A stretch of DNA of 62,562 nt from Sphingobium sp. (GCA_017984895.1 JAGNYO010000008.1:1-62562), one strand, 5' to 3'; numbered from the stretch's first letter, positions 54,039-62,562 are shown. Notes: generated from the letters alone by a model not told the origin. Made by a program: numbers and translations.

Positions 54039-54680
54039 ATGAAGTCCTTTCGTGCCGCCCTGTTGATGCTGTGCTGCATCGCGCCCACCCCTCTGGCACA
54101 GGCCCAGCCGCCCGCCGCCCGGCCCTCCAACCCGGATCTGGCCCTCGTGGCCGACTATATTCGCCAGACCAGAAGCCTCGTCGCCACCTTCTCCCAGACC
54201 GACCGCAACGGTCAGACTCTGGCCGGCAAGCTCACCCTCAAACAGCCGGGCAAGATCCGCTTTCAATATCAGCAGGGCGTGCCGCTGCTGATCGTGGGCG
54301 ATGGCAAGGCGCTAACGGTGATCGACTATGAGGTGCGCCAGGTCCAGCGTTGGCCGATCCGCAGTTCGCCCTTGGGTGCGCTCATCGACCCGGCACGGGA
54401 TTTCACGAAGTTCAGCAAGGTGGTGCAGACCGGCGATCCTTCGACCCTCTCTGTCGAAGCGCGTGATCCGAAACGGCCTGAGTTCGGCACGATTACACTG
54501 GTGTTTCAGCGTCAGCAGGGCGCGCCTGCCGGCCTCAGCCTCTATGGCTGGGTCGCGCGAGACGCGCAGGGCAACCGCACCGCCGTGCGCCTATCAGCAC
54601 AGCAGTATAATGCTCCGGTGGCGGATTCGGCATTTCGTTGGAAAGACCCACGCCCACAGGGACCGCGCGCAGGCGGCTAA
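54039..54680 (+). CDS. lolA: Outer-membrane lipoprotein carrier protein LolA
   Basis: LolA shuttles lipoproteins from LolCDE across the periplasm. The 213-residue protein has a signal peptide (MKSFRAALLMLCCIAPTPLA, cleaved after ..AQAQ). The half-barrel follows: YIRQTRSLVATFSQTDRNGQ, GKLTLKQPGKIRFQYQQGVP, LLIVGDGKALTVIDYEVRQV, then WPIRSSPLGALIDPARDF. AGGAGA lies 7 bases before ATG 54039. It stands alone, 60 bases after the COQ9 gene. Confidence 0.94.
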   Translation: MKSFRAALLMLCCIAPTPLAQAQPPAARPSNPDLALVADYIRQTRSLVATFSQTDRNGQTLAGKLTLKQPGKIRFQYQQGVPLLIVGDGKALTVIDYEVRQVQRWPIRSSPLGALIDPARDFTKFSKVVQTGDPSTLSVEARDPKRPEFGTITLVFQRQQGAPAGLSLYGWVARDAQGNRTAVRLSAQQYNAPVADSAFRWKDPRPQGPRAGG

Positions 54681-54984
54681 ACGACGCGTTCAAGCGATGA
54701 ACGGTGCGCAGCTTCCATTCGTTAATGCTGGCGACAGCCACAGCGGGTTATAAGGGGTCAACCGCAGAGGAAGCGGCCGGAATTCCCCCCTGTTATCCGG
54801 CTAGCCACCTTTGTGATTGCGCCCAATAGCGCATACTGGAACCCCCGCTCCATGCCCCCGGAGCGGGGGTTCTTCATGGGCAATGCCATCCCTGCGCGGA
54901 ACGGCCCGCTTCAAGACACACGCACCCTCGTTCGCGCGCACACTTCGCTTGCGTCGCTATCCCAAGCCCCCTAGGGGAAAATCC
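54681..54984. other. 304-base intergenic region between lolA and xthA
   Basis: It holds one strong hairpin terminator (54840-54876) and otherwise nothing I can assign. Short frames here lack ribosome sites and family resemblance, and no tRNA-like cloverleaf is visible. The stretch 54880-54984 between the hairpin and xthA probably carries the xthA promoter, and a CCCCCTAGGGG palindrome lies 10 bases before its start codon. Confidence 0.6.
54840..54876 (+). terminator. Strong hairpin terminator after lolA
   Basis: AACCCCCGCTCC and GGAGCGGGGGTT form a perfect 12-bp stem around ATGCCCCC, followed by CTTC with only a short pyrimidine tract. It is 160 bases past lolA. Confidence 0.65.
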
Positions 54985-55779
54985 ATGTCTCAGACTCTCA
55001 AGATTGCATCGTGGAATATCAACAGCGTCCGCGCCCGTATCGATCTCGTCACCCGCTTCCTGAGCGAGGAAGGGCCGGATATCCTGTGCCTTCAGGAAAC
55101 CAAGGTGACGGACGATATTTTCCCCGGCGGCGTGTTTCGTCAGATGGGCTACAACCATCATATCCTCCACGGTCAGCCGATGCACCACGGCGTCGCGATC
55201 ATCAGCAAGGTGCCGATGCGCGAGGACGACCGTCTGGACTGGCAGGCCAATCGCGAGGCGCGCCATGTTGGTGTGCGGCTCGACAACGGCGTGCGGCTGG
55301 AGAATGTCTATGTGCCGGCGGGAGGCGAGGTGCCTGATCTCGTAGAGAACCCCAAATTCGGGCAAAAACTCGCCTTTCTGGAGCGGATGGTTGAATGGTC
55401 CGCCAAGCTGTCCGTGCCGACTATCCTTACCGGAGATTTCAACATCGCGCCGCTCGAATGCGATGTGTGGAGCCACAAACAGCTTGTCGATGTGGTTAGC
55501 CATACTGCGGTGGAATGTGAAATACTGGCCCGAATGCAGGCCGCGCATGGCTGGGTGGACATCGGTCGACAGTTTTACCCTGAGCCGCAACGCCTCTACA
55601 CCTGGTGGAGCTATCGCGCGAAGGACTGGCTGGCCTCTGATCGTGGGCGCAGGCTTGATCATATGTGGGTCAGCCCCGAACTCGCGGAGAAGGCCATTCG
55701 CCACCGGGTGATCGAATCCTGCCGCAGTTGGGCCAGACCGTCCGATCATGCGCCGCTGATCACCGAGTTCGCCTTCTGA
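54985..55779 (+). CDS. xthA: Exodeoxyribonuclease III / AP endonuclease
   Basis: The enzyme cuts DNA 5' to abasic sites in base-excision repair. The 264-residue protein has KIASWNINSVRARIDLVTRF, ILCLQETKVTDDIFP (metal-binding Glu), NVYVPAGGEVPDLVENPKFG, and the catalytic TILTGDFNIAPLECDVW. RRLDHMWVSPELAEKA and the final PSDHAPLITEF carry the catalytic His. The start at 54985 fits the family; a longer frame runs through the upstream terminator and is not coding. The stop overlaps the ribA start (TGATG). Confidence 0.95.
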   Translation: MSQTLKIASWNINSVRARIDLVTRFLSEEGPDILCLQETKVTDDIFPGGVFRQMGYNHHILHGQPMHHGVAIISKVPMREDDRLDWQANREARHVGVRLDNGVRLENVYVPAGGEVPDLVENPKFGQKLAFLERMVEWSAKLSVPTILTGDFNIAPLECDVWSHKQLVDVVSHTAVECEILARMQAAHGWVDIGRQFYPEPQRLYTWWSYRAKDWLASDRGRRLDHMWVSPELAEKAIRHRVIESCRSWARPSDHAPLITEFAF

Positions 55780-56852
55780 TGAGCGCCGAGGCGGCCGCGC
55801 GGGCTGTCGCCAAGGCCATAGACGCGCTGCGGCGTGGCTGGGCGGTTGAGGTGATGGCGGCTGGGCAATGCCTACATCTGCTGGCGGTTGAAAGTGCGGA
55901 TGAACAAAATCTTCCCGCGTTCGATCCCACCAACGCAGCTCCTATCCTCATCTCAGCCGCGCGGGCGCACACGCTGCACCTTGCCAACCAGCGCGAGGCC
56001 GCGGACCCTGAGGCGCCGGTGCTGGTGCAGCGGGAAAGCTGGATCGATCTGGGCGGGGCGATGGCGCTGGCGGACCCGGTGCGCGATCTCGCGACGCCTC
56101 TGAAAGGCCCCTATCGCGCCCTGCCGCTTAGCCAACCGGATGCTGCTGCTGGGGCGCTGCGCCTTGCCCGCTTGGCGGGAATATTGCCCGCTTTTTTCGT
56201 GGCGCCCGCGCCTGTCTCTACCGAGGCAAGCGCAGAGGCGGATGCGATCCTCGTATATGGCGGCGGGCCGCAGCTCCATATAGCGACGCGCGCGCGCCTG
56301 CCGGTATCTGTAGCGGAAAGCGCGGAAATTTGGGCATTCCGCACTCTTGGTGACCCACGTGAGCATGTCGCGCTCGTGGTCGGCGCACGCGATGACAGTG
56401 TGCCGGTGGTAAGGCTGCACAGCGAATGCCTGACCGGCGATGTGCTGGGCAGCCTCAAGTGCGATTGCGGGCCGCAGCTCCACGCCGCCCTGCATCAAAT
56501 AGCGAACGCGCGCTGGGGCGTGCTGCTCTACCTCCGGCAGGAGGGGCGCGGCATTGGCCTCATCAACAAGCTGCGTGCCTATGCGCTTCAGGATCAGGGG
56601 TTTGACACGGTCGATGCGAATGTGCGCCTCGGCTTCGCGATCGACGCGCGCGATTTTTCGGTGGCGGCGCAGATGCTGCGGCTGCTGGCGGTTGAGGAAG
56701 TGCGGCTGCTTACCAACAATCCCGCCAAGGTTGCGGGGCTGGAGGCGGAAGGCGTGAAGGTGAAGGAGCGAGTGCCCCTCGCGATTGAACCTAATCCGCA
56801 TAATGCCCGCTATCTCGATACCAAGCGGGATCGCACCGGGCATCAGCTATGA
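55779..56852 (+). CDS. ribA: GTP cyclohydrolase II with vestigial RibB-like N-terminus
   Basis: RibA opens GTP to start riboflavin synthesis. The C-terminal half (about 190-357) is complete: zinc cysteines in HSECLTGDVLGSLKCDCGPQ, the catalytic RQEGRGIGLINKLRAYALQD, and LLTNNPAKVAGLEAEGVKV. The first 165 residues (AIDALRRGWAVEVMAAGQCL ... VLVQRESWIDLGGAMALADP) have the length and faint pattern of a DHBP synthase domain but lack its acidic DDEDRENEGD motif, so this half is probably inactive. It mirrors the RibB protein encoded 3 kb upstream. It overlaps xthA by one base. Confidence 0.94.
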   Translation: MSAEAAARAVAKAIDALRRGWAVEVMAAGQCLHLLAVESADEQNLPAFDPTNAAPILISAARAHTLHLANQREAADPEAPVLVQRESWIDLGGAMALADPVRDLATPLKGPYRALPLSQPDAAAGALRLARLAGILPAFFVAPAPVSTEASAEADAILVYGGGPQLHIATRARLPVSVAESAEIWAFRTLGDPREHVALVVGARDDSVPVVRLHSECLTGDVLGSLKCDCGPQLHAALHQIANARWGVLLYLRQEGRGIGLINKLRAYALQDQGFDTVDANVRLGFAIDARDFSVAAQMLRLLAVEEVRLLTNNPAKVAGLEAEGVKVKERVPLAIEPNPHNARYLDTKRDRTGHQL

Positions 56853-56922
56853 ACATTGCGCGGAAAAGTGGGACCCGGTTTTCCGCATCGCGCGATGCGA
56901 ACATAATAGCATGAACATCGCG
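56849..56922. repeat. Palindromic element with flanking 12-bp near-direct repeats between ribA and the transpeptidase gene
   Basis: GCGGAAAA (56860-56867) and TTTTCCGC (56879-56886) flank GTGGGACCCGG, followed by a second palindrome GCATCGCGCGATGC (56885-56898). The 24-base core matches the mtaB element with one mismatch. ATGAACATTGCG (56849-56860) and ATGAACATCGCG (56911-56922) lie on the two sides, 11 of 12 identical. Confidence 0.75.
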
Positions 56923-57435
56923 GTCCGCGTGGATAGCGCCGCGCAAACGCTGCACTTCGATGGGCGGACCTTCCCCTGCGCCATGGGCAAGGGCGGCGCC
57001 TGCCGGTCGGAGGCGAAACGCGAGGGCGATGGCTGCACACCGCTCGGGACATGGCCGATCCGGGGTGCGCTGCTGCGTCCGGGGCGGGTCGAGTTGCGTC
57101 AAGCACCACTAATCCCGTGGCGGTGGACGCGGGAGAATGACGGCTGGTCAGATGGTGCGGATGACCCCGCCTATAACCGCCCGGTGATCCTCCCCCACCC
57201 CTTCTCGCACGAACGCCTCCAGCGAGAGGACGCCGCGTATGATATCGTCATCGTGCTCGGTTATAACGACGCGCCACCACGGCGGGGCATGGGCAGCGCC
57301 ATATTTTGGCATATCTGGGTGCCGAAGGATGACGGCGCGCCCAAGCCCACCGAAGGCTGCATAGCCATCGCGCGTAAGGATATGGACCGTATCCTCCCCC
57401 ACCTGCTGCCGGGAACGGCGATGGAGGTCTTTTAG
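56911..57435 (+). CDS. L,D-transpeptidase family (YkuD domain) protein
   Basis: The 174-residue protein ends in a YkuD-type active site, with His in FWHIWVPKDD and catalytic Cys in PTEGCIAIARKDM. It also has GKGGACRSEAKREGDGCTPL and GTWPIRGALLRPGRVELRQA, typical of the ErfK/YbiS/YkuD-like branch. Relatives crosslink or trim peptidoglycan, or attach lipoproteins. No signal peptide is seen, so the site of action is uncertain. The ATG at 56911 is the only start that keeps the family frame; an ATG at 56849 overlapping the ribA stop reads into a stop codon. It converges with glnD, overlapping 4 bases. Confidence 0.88.
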   Translation: MNIAVRVDSAAQTLHFDGRTFPCAMGKGGACRSEAKREGDGCTPLGTWPIRGALLRPGRVELRQAPLIPWRWTRENDGWSDGADDPAYNRPVILPHPFSHERLQREDAAYDIVIVLGYNDAPPRRGMGSAIFWHIWVPKDDGAPKPTEGCIAIARKDMDRILPHLLPGTAMEVF

Positions 57436-60194
57436 GCCGCCATCTGCTCCACCGCCCGCACTTCCGAAGCGTCGAGCAACCGGCGCTCCAGCGTCTGCAA
57501 CCGGATCTTGCTCTCGATCTTTCCACCTAGAAGATCGGTAAGATAGAAGGTGTCGACCGCCCGTTCGCCATAGGTGGAAATATGCGCGCTGTGCACCGTC
57601 ACTTTGGATTGGAACAACGCATAAGCGAGATTGAACAGCAAGGCCGGCTTGTCCCGCGCGTGAATCTCGATCACGGTAAAGCGGTTGGACGCCTTGTTGT
57701 CGATCAGCACATTGGGCGCGATATCGAACGCCTCGGCGCGGGCGCGCGGGAGCGGGCGCGCCTCAAGCCGGGGCTGGAGCTTTTGCCTGTTGGCAAGCGC
57801 ATCCTCGATCGCCCGCTCGATACGGGCGAGCTGGCTTGGCTCGTCGAACGGGCGACCAAGCGGATCCTGCACCAGGAAATTGTCGATCGCCATGCCGTCA
57901 CGCGTGGTATGGATGCGCGCGTCGATAATACTGCCGCCCGCAAGGTGAATCGCCCCCGCGATACGATAAAATATGCCAGGGTGATCGGCGGCGTAGATGG
58001 TGACGAGGCTCGCCCCGCGTTCGGGGTAAACCTGCGCCGTAATCGAGAGCGGCGCCTTGCCCGCCGCCAGGATGTGGCGCGCGTTATGCGCCAGAATGTC
58101 GTCCGGTTCGGCAATCCAGTAACTTTCAGGCAGCCGCTTGGCGAGACGGGCGAATTCCGTGTCGCTGACTGCTAGGTGCTGCTTCAAGGCCTGTTGCTTG
58201 ACCGCAACCTTCTCCTTGCGCCCGCTCGATTTGTGCCCGAGACGCAGCACTTCTTCGGCAGAATTATACAGATCGCTTAGCAACTGCCGCTTCCAGCTGT
58301 TCCATACCCCCGGCCCTACCGCGCGGATATCGACCGTGGTAAGCATCAGCAGCAGGCGCAGGCGCTCGGCGCTCTGCACCACTTCCACAAAGTCCATGAT
58401 CGTCTTGTAATCGCTAAGGTCGCGCTTGAAGGCGGTCGCGCTCATCAACAGGTGATGCCGTACCAGCCAGGCCACCGTCTCAGTCTCCGCGGCGGTCATA
58501 CCGAGGCGCGGGCAGAGTTTTTCGGCAACTTCCGCGCCGAGTATGCTGTGATCCCCGCCCCGCCCCTTGGCAATATCGTGCAGCAATACCGCGACATAGA
58601 GCGCCCGGCGTGACACCAGCTTGCCCATCAGATCGCTGGACAGCGGGTGATCTTCCGCCAGTTCGCCGCGTTCGATTTGTGACAGCAGGCCTACGGCGCG
58701 GATCGTATGTTCATCCACCGTATAATGATGATACATGTCGAATTGCATCTGCGCGACGACACGGCCAAAATCCGGCATGAAACGGCCAAACACGCTTGCC
58801 TCGTTCATCCAGCGCAGCACGGTTTCCGGCTCCCTCGCAGAGGTCAGCACTTCCATGAAAAAAGCGTTGGCGCGCGCATCCTTGCGCACCGTGTTGTCGA
58901 TCAACGGGGCGTCCCGCCGCGCGGCGATGAGCGAGCTGGGATGGATAGCGAGGCCGTGCCGATCTGCTAAAGCGAAAATCTCCAGCAGGCGCACCGGATC
59001 TTTCTGGAAAAAATCATCACTGGGCAGCGCGATGCGCCCCCGCTCCATCACAAAGCCATCGAGCTTGCGGGGGCGACGGAACAGGGTCGGCATGAAGCGG
59101 CGCCCGCGCACGGCCCACTGGTCATCAAGGTGGGCGAGGAACACGCCGGTCAGGTCGCCGACCATCTTCACCATCAGGAAGTAATAGCGCATGAACCGCT
59201 CCACGCTCGAACGCCCCTCGCGCGCGGTAAAGTGCATGCGCTTGGCGACCTCGAGCTGAAGGTCGAAGGTGAGGCGGTCCTCTTCGCGGCCTGTGATATC
59301 ATGCAGGTGGCAGCGCACCGCCCAGAGAAAGTTTTCCGCCTTCTGAAACTGCTTCAGTTCCTGCGGCGTCAGCAGTCCCGCGTCGACCAGCCCTGAAACA
59401 TTGTCCGCCCGGTTCACATATTTGCCGATCCAGAACAGGGTCTGGAGATCACGCAGAGCGCCCTTGCCTTCCTTCACATTGGGTTCGACGACATAGCGGC
59501 TGTCGCCCATGCGCTTGTGCCGCTGCTCGCGCTCCGCGAGCTTTTCCGCGACAAAACTGCGCGCGCCGTCCTTCACCACTTCTGTGCCAAAGCGCACGCG
59601 CGCCGCGTCATAAACTTCGCGGTCGCCCCAGACATAGCGCGCCTCGAGCATGGCGGTGCGCACGGTCAGATCCGCCTTTGTCATGCGAATCATCTCGTCG
59701 ATGGAACGGCTGGAATGGCCTACCCTCAGCCCCAGATCCCAGAGAGAATAGAGCATGGACTCAATGACCTGCTCGGTCCAGCCCGTCGGTTTATAAGGAG
59801 TGACGAAGGCGATATCGACATCGCTGCCCGGCGCCATCTCGCCCCGGCCATAGCCACCCACGGCGAGCAGCACCATCTGCTCCGCTGTGCTGCGATTGCC
59901 GGGTTTGTATAGGTGACGCACCGTCGCGTCATAAAGAATGCGCAGCACCTGATCGGTGAGAAAGGCGAAAGCCTGCACCGTTTCCCGCCCATTGGTGGGA
60001 TGAGCTTCGAGCCTGCGCATCGCTTCCGCCCTTCCGGCGGCGAGAACTTCGGCCAGCAAGGCGACGATCTTGCCGCGCAACAGGGCGGTGTCTGCCGTAT
60101 CGGCGGCGGCGATGACCTGCTCGAGCTGATCGGCGACAGCGCGGCGGTCTATGATCGCGCGGCGATTAGGCAGGGCGGAGAAAAAATCGGTCAT
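57432..60194 (-). CDS. glnD: Bifunctional [protein-PII] uridylyltransferase / uridylyl-removing enzyme
   Basis: GlnD senses glutamine and modifies PII proteins to control nitrogen assimilation. The 920-residue protein has the nucleotidyltransferase domain (GGYGRGEMAPGSDVDIAFVT, about 110-140), a linker (GKGALRDLQTLFWIGKYVNR), and the HD domain (about 490-610; VLLHDIAKGRGGDHSILGAE). Two C-terminal ACT domains follow (IYAADHPGIFYRIAGAIHLA and IHARDKPALLFNLAYALFQS). It is monocistronic here. The nitrogen-PTS block at 17.7-19.8 kb belongs to the same physiological circuit. Confidence 0.96.
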   Translation of the reverse strand: MTDFFSALPNRRAIIDRRAVADQLEQVIAAADTADTALLRGKIVALLAEVLAAGRAEAMRRLEAHPTNGRETVQAFAFLTDQVLRILYDATVRHLYKPGNRSTAEQMVLLAVGGYGRGEMAPGSDVDIAFVTPYKPTGWTEQVIESMLYSLWDLGLRVGHSSRSIDEMIRMTKADLTVRTAMLEARYVWGDREVYDAARVRFGTEVVKDGARSFVAEKLAEREQRHKRMGDSRYVVEPNVKEGKGALRDLQTLFWIGKYVNRADNVSGLVDAGLLTPQELKQFQKAENFLWAVRCHLHDITGREEDRLTFDLQLEVAKRMHFTAREGRSSVERFMRYYFLMVKMVGDLTGVFLAHLDDQWAVRGRRFMPTLFRRPRKLDGFVMERGRIALPSDDFFQKDPVRLLEIFALADRHGLAIHPSSLIAARRDAPLIDNTVRKDARANAFFMEVLTSAREPETVLRWMNEASVFGRFMPDFGRVVAQMQFDMYHHYTVDEHTIRAVGLLSQIERGELAEDHPLSSDLMGKLVSRRALYVAVLLHDIAKGRGGDHSILGAEVAEKLCPRLGMTAAETETVAWLVRHHLLMSATAFKRDLSDYKTIMDFVEVVQSAERLRLLLMLTTVDIRAVGPGVWNSWKRQLLSDLYNSAEEVLRLGHKSSGRKEKVAVKQQALKQHLAVSDTEFARLAKRLPESYWIAEPDDILAHNARHILAAGKAPLSITAQVYPERGASLVTIYAADHPGIFYRIAGAIHLAGGSIIDARIHTTRDGMAIDNFLVQDPLGRPFDEPSQLARIERAIEDALANRQKLQPRLEARPLPRARAEAFDIAPNVLIDNKASNRFTVIEIHARDKPALLFNLAYALFQSKVTVHSAHISTYGERAVDTFYLTDLLGGKIESKIRLQTLERRLLDASEVRAVEQMAA

Positions 60195-60373
60195 AGTCTT
60201 ATCTAGGGTTTCCTCGCAGCATCCGCCAGTGTGATGGAATTGAAATTCGCCACCTCAAGAGGCGCGTGCGAGAGCGAATTTCCAATCCATAAACCACACT
60301 AGAATCCTGTAAATGCTAATGACCCTTATGAACCGGATGTCCGCTCTGCGCTATCCGAATGATAGGGCGGACT

Positions 60374-62560
60374 TCAGGTTCGGGTCACTAGCGCCTTGAG
60401 CTTATATATCAGCTCCAGCGCCTCGCGCGGGGTCAATGCGTCCGCATCCGTGGCGTTCAGCAGTTCTTGTAGCGGATCGGGGTTACTATTGTCCTTCTCT
60501 GTGGGTACGGCCGCGAACAACGGCAGATCATCCAGCCCCGCCGCAATGCCGCCTGTCTTGGCCCGTCCCGCTTCGAGCTTCGCCAGCACCGCCTTGGCCC
60601 GCGCCAGCACCGGCGCAGGCAGGCCCGCCAGCCGCGCCACCGCGATACCATAGCTGCGGTCGGCGGGGCCAGCCGCCACTTCATGCAGCAATACCAGATC
60701 GCCCTTCCACTCGCGCGCGCGAACATTATGGAGCGAGAGGGCGGGCAAGCTCTCCGCCAGCCGGGTCAACTCATGATAATGCGTCGCGAACAGGCAGCGG
60801 CAGCGGTTGACCTCGTGCACTGCCTCCACCACCGCCCACGCGAGCGCAAGCCCATCATAAGTCGATGTGCCGCGCCCGACCTCATCGAGGATCACGAAGC
60901 TGCGTTCCGTGGCCTGAGAGAGGATCGCCGCCGTCTCCACCATCTCGACCATGAAGGTTGAGCGCCCGCGCGCAAGATTGTCCGACGCGCCCACCCGGCT
61001 GAACAGGCGGTCGACGAGGCTGAGCGTGGCAGACTGGGCAGGAACATAGCTCCCCGCCTGCGCCAGCAACACGATCAGCGCATTCTGGCGCAGAAACGTC
61101 GATTTGCCGCCCATATTGGGACCAGTGACGAGCCACAGCCGGTTCGCCTGAAGCAGCGCGCAGTCATTGGCGACGAACGCCTGCCCCTCGCGCCTTAGCG
61201 CATCCTCCACCACCGGATGCCGCCCAGCGACAATCTCCAGCCGCAGCTCCACCACGAAGGCAGGCCTTGCCCAGCCACCCTCCGCTGCGCGCTCGGCCAT
61301 GCTGGCGGCCACATCCAGGCGCGCCAGCGCCTGCGCTGCCCGCGTGATCGCTTCCTTGCGGGCGAGTGTCATCTCGATCAGGCTTTCGAGATGCGCGGCC
61401 TCGGCGGCAAGCGCATGGCCGCCCGCCTGGCTCACCCGGTTCGCCTCCTCGTGCAGATCGACCGAGTTGAAGCGCACCACGCCGGCCAGCGTCTGCCGGT
61501 GTGTGAAGCCCGATCCCTCGCGCATCAGCGCATCCCCATGCTTGCCCGGCACCTCGACATGATAGCCCAACACCGCGTTATGGCGGATCTTGAGCGCCGA
61601 AATGCCGGTTTCCTCGCGATAGCGCGCCTCAAGCTGCGCGATAGCCCGCCGTCCGTCGCTAGCCAGACGGCGCAGCTCATCCAACGCTGCGTCAAACCCT
61701 TCCGCGATATAGCCGCCGCTCGCCGCCTCGGTAGGTGGTGTGGGGACCAGCGCCTGAGTGAGTTCGTCCACCAGCGCACCATGCCCATCAATCGCGGGGA
61801 GCAACCGCTCAAGCAACGCGGGCCACCCCTCACATTTTGCCTTACCGAGCCGTTCGCGCAATGAACGCGCACCCGCCAACCCGTCCCGCAACTGGCCAAG
61901 ATCGCGCGGGCTGCCTCGCCCCAGCGCCAGCCTGCCCAGCGCGCGGCCAATATCGGGTAGCGCCCGCAAAGCCGCGCGCAAGCTCTCGCGCCGCCCGCTG
62001 TCGTCATGCAGCCACTGCACAAGGTCCAGCCGCGCCAGTATCCCGCCCTCATCAAGCAACGGCGCGGCAAGATCAGCCGCCAGCAAGCGCGCCCCCGCGC
62101 CCGTCACGGTCCGGTCGATGCTGTGCAGCAGGCTACCCGCCCGGCTGCCGTTCATGGTGCAGACAATCTCCAGGCTTTCGCGCGTAGCGGCATCGATCGC
62201 CATATGGCTGCCCGGCGCGATGTGCACCGGCGGCGCCAGATGCGGCTGCCGCCCCTGCCCGGCATGATCAAGATAGCCGAGCAACCCGCCGATGGCAGAC
62301 AACTCCGCCCGGCTGAATCTGCCGAAGCCATCGAGCGTCGCCACGCCGAACATCTCTTTCAGACGCGCTTCCGCCCGCGCGGACGAGAAGGCCCCCTTCT
62401 CGAACATATGCGCGCCCGGCACGTCCAGCACAGATCCTTCCGCCACCACGATCTCGGATGCTCCCACCCGCGCCAGCTCGGCGGAAAGTGCGCCGCTATC
62501 GACGCTCATCGCCTCGAAGCGCCCGGTCGATATATCCGCCGCCGCCAACGCGATCTCGCC
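60374..62560 (-). CDS. mutS: DNA mismatch repair ATPase MutS (N-terminus outside window)
   Basis: MutS recognises mismatches and recruits MutL. About 728 residues are visible, and the frame is still open at the window edge, beginning GEIALAAADISTGRFEA within the N-terminal half; the mismatch-reading Phe-x-Glu motif lies outside. The core has the lever and clamp regions (LQIRH-like KIRHNAVLGYHVEVPGKHGD). The ATPase has Walker A TGPNMGGKSTFLRQNALIV, Walker B SFVILDEVGRGTSTYDGLAL and FATHYHELTRLAESLP. The helix-turn-helix end reads TPREALELIYKLKALV. It lies upstream of, and reads away from, glnD on the same strand. Confidence 0.97.
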   Translation of the reverse strand, partial: GEIALAAADISTGRFEAMSVDSGALSAELARVGASEIVVAEGSVLDVPGAHMFEKGAFSSARAEARLKEMFGVATLDGFGRFSRAELSAIGGLLGYLDHAGQGRQPHLAPPVHIAPGSHMAIDAATRESLEIVCTMNGSRAGSLLHSIDRTVTGAGARLLAADLAAPLLDEGGILARLDLVQWLHDDSGRRESLRAALRALPDIGRALGRLALGRGSPRDLGQLRDGLAGARSLRERLGKAKCEGWPALLERLLPAIDGHGALVDELTQALVPTPPTEAASGGYIAEGFDAALDELRRLASDGRRAIAQLEARYREETGISALKIRHNAVLGYHVEVPGKHGDALMREGSGFTHRQTLAGVVRFNSVDLHEEANRVSQAGGHALAAEAAHLESLIEMTLARKEAITRAAQALARLDVAASMAERAAEGGWARPAFVVELRLEIVAGRHPVVEDALRREGQAFVANDCALLQANRLWLVTGPNMGGKSTFLRQNALIVLLAQAGSYVPAQSATLSLVDRLFSRVGASDNLARGRSTFMVEMVETAAILSQATERSFVILDEVGRGTSTYDGLALAWAVVEAVHEVNRCRCLFATHYHELTRLAESLPALSLHNVRAREWKGDLVLLHEVAAGPADRSYGIAVARLAGLPAPVLARAKAVLAKLEAGRAKTGGIAAGLDDLPLFAAVPTEKDNSNPDPLQELLNATDADALTPREALELIYKLKALVTRT

Positions 62561-62562
62561 GG

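Noticed and set aside
54681-54830. Possible tRNA or small gene after lolA
   Set aside because: No cloverleaf pairing or CCA-adjacent acceptor stem found, and no open frame with a ribosome site.

Overview
The window is a gene-dense, GC-rich stretch of chromosome that looks like a member of the Alphaproteobacteria, order Sphingomonadales. Support for this: a secreted protein with a PEPxxWA-CTERM anchor, a ChpT-type histidine phosphotransferase next to a chemotaxis operon with a CtrA-type box, the pckA / ChvI-ChvG / short HprK / RapZ / nitrogen-PTS block, a COQ9-family protein, MtaB next to FtsY, and a DHBP synthase with a degenerate GTP cyclohydrolase half. I see no tRNA, rRNA, transposase, prophage or CRISPR array. 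The content is mostly housekeeping, with a few inserted or lineage-specific pieces.

Layout. 1-3.1 kb: end of an alpha/beta hydrolase, then ndk, holC and pepA on the minus strand. 3.2-8.8 kb: an envelope/cofactor operon lptD-surA-pdxA-rsmA. 8.8-13.5 kb: minus-strand TPR protein, rsmB, guaB, a CitE-like lyase and a small Gly-rich protein. 13.6-20.7 kb: pckA diverging from chvI-chvG-hprK-rapZ-EIIA-HPr-rRNA methyltransferase, a carbon/nitrogen sensing block. 20.6-25.4 kb: MHS transporter, MscS channel, DEAD-box helicase and an overlooked 59-residue HTH-like protein. 25.5-30.4 kb: the ribosome/SRP operon ffh-rpsP-rimM-trmD-rplS on the minus strand, interrupted between rimM and trmD by vapB-vapC and a small membrane protein. 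30.6-34.9 kb: unknown protein, dapF, mtaB, ftsY, yciB. 34.9-39.7 kb: sodB, a PuuD-like membrane protein, sufE, a luciferase-like oxidoreductase, a J-domain protein, the RNase P RNA and a PEP-CTERM protein. 39.8-46.7 kb: amidase, then a compact receptor-less chemotaxis operon (cheA-W-Y-B-R) with chpT upstream. 46.8-49.4 kb: JAMM peptidase, rluD, rpoH and a candidate minus-strand small RNA. 49.4-57.4 kb: riboflavin genes ribD-ribE-ribB-ribH, COQ9, lolA, xthA, ribA and an L,D-transpeptidase. 57.4 kb to the end: glnD and a partial mutS.

Three items deserve attention first. (1) The DHBP synthase RibB carries an N-terminal Cro/XRE-like helix-turn-helix, and its gene is preceded by a perfect 18-bp palindrome centred on a TATAAT, with two further half-sites and no FMN riboswitch. 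This suggests a riboflavin enzyme that may also be its own repressor. A separate RibA has kept the GTP cyclohydrolase activity that this protein has lost. (2) A VapBC toxin-antitoxin pair with a perfect palindromic operator is joined through successive ATGA overlaps, via a small membrane protein, to the essential trmD and then rplS, so toxin-antitoxin autoregulation may reach tRNA m1G37 methylation and ribosome supply. (3) Short palindromic repeats have been domesticated as in-frame peptide inserts in two tRNA-modification enzymes (TrmD and MtaB). A sister copy of the MtaB element lies between ribA and the L,D-transpeptidase gene, flanked by 12-bp near-direct repeats that appear to have relocated that gene's start codon.
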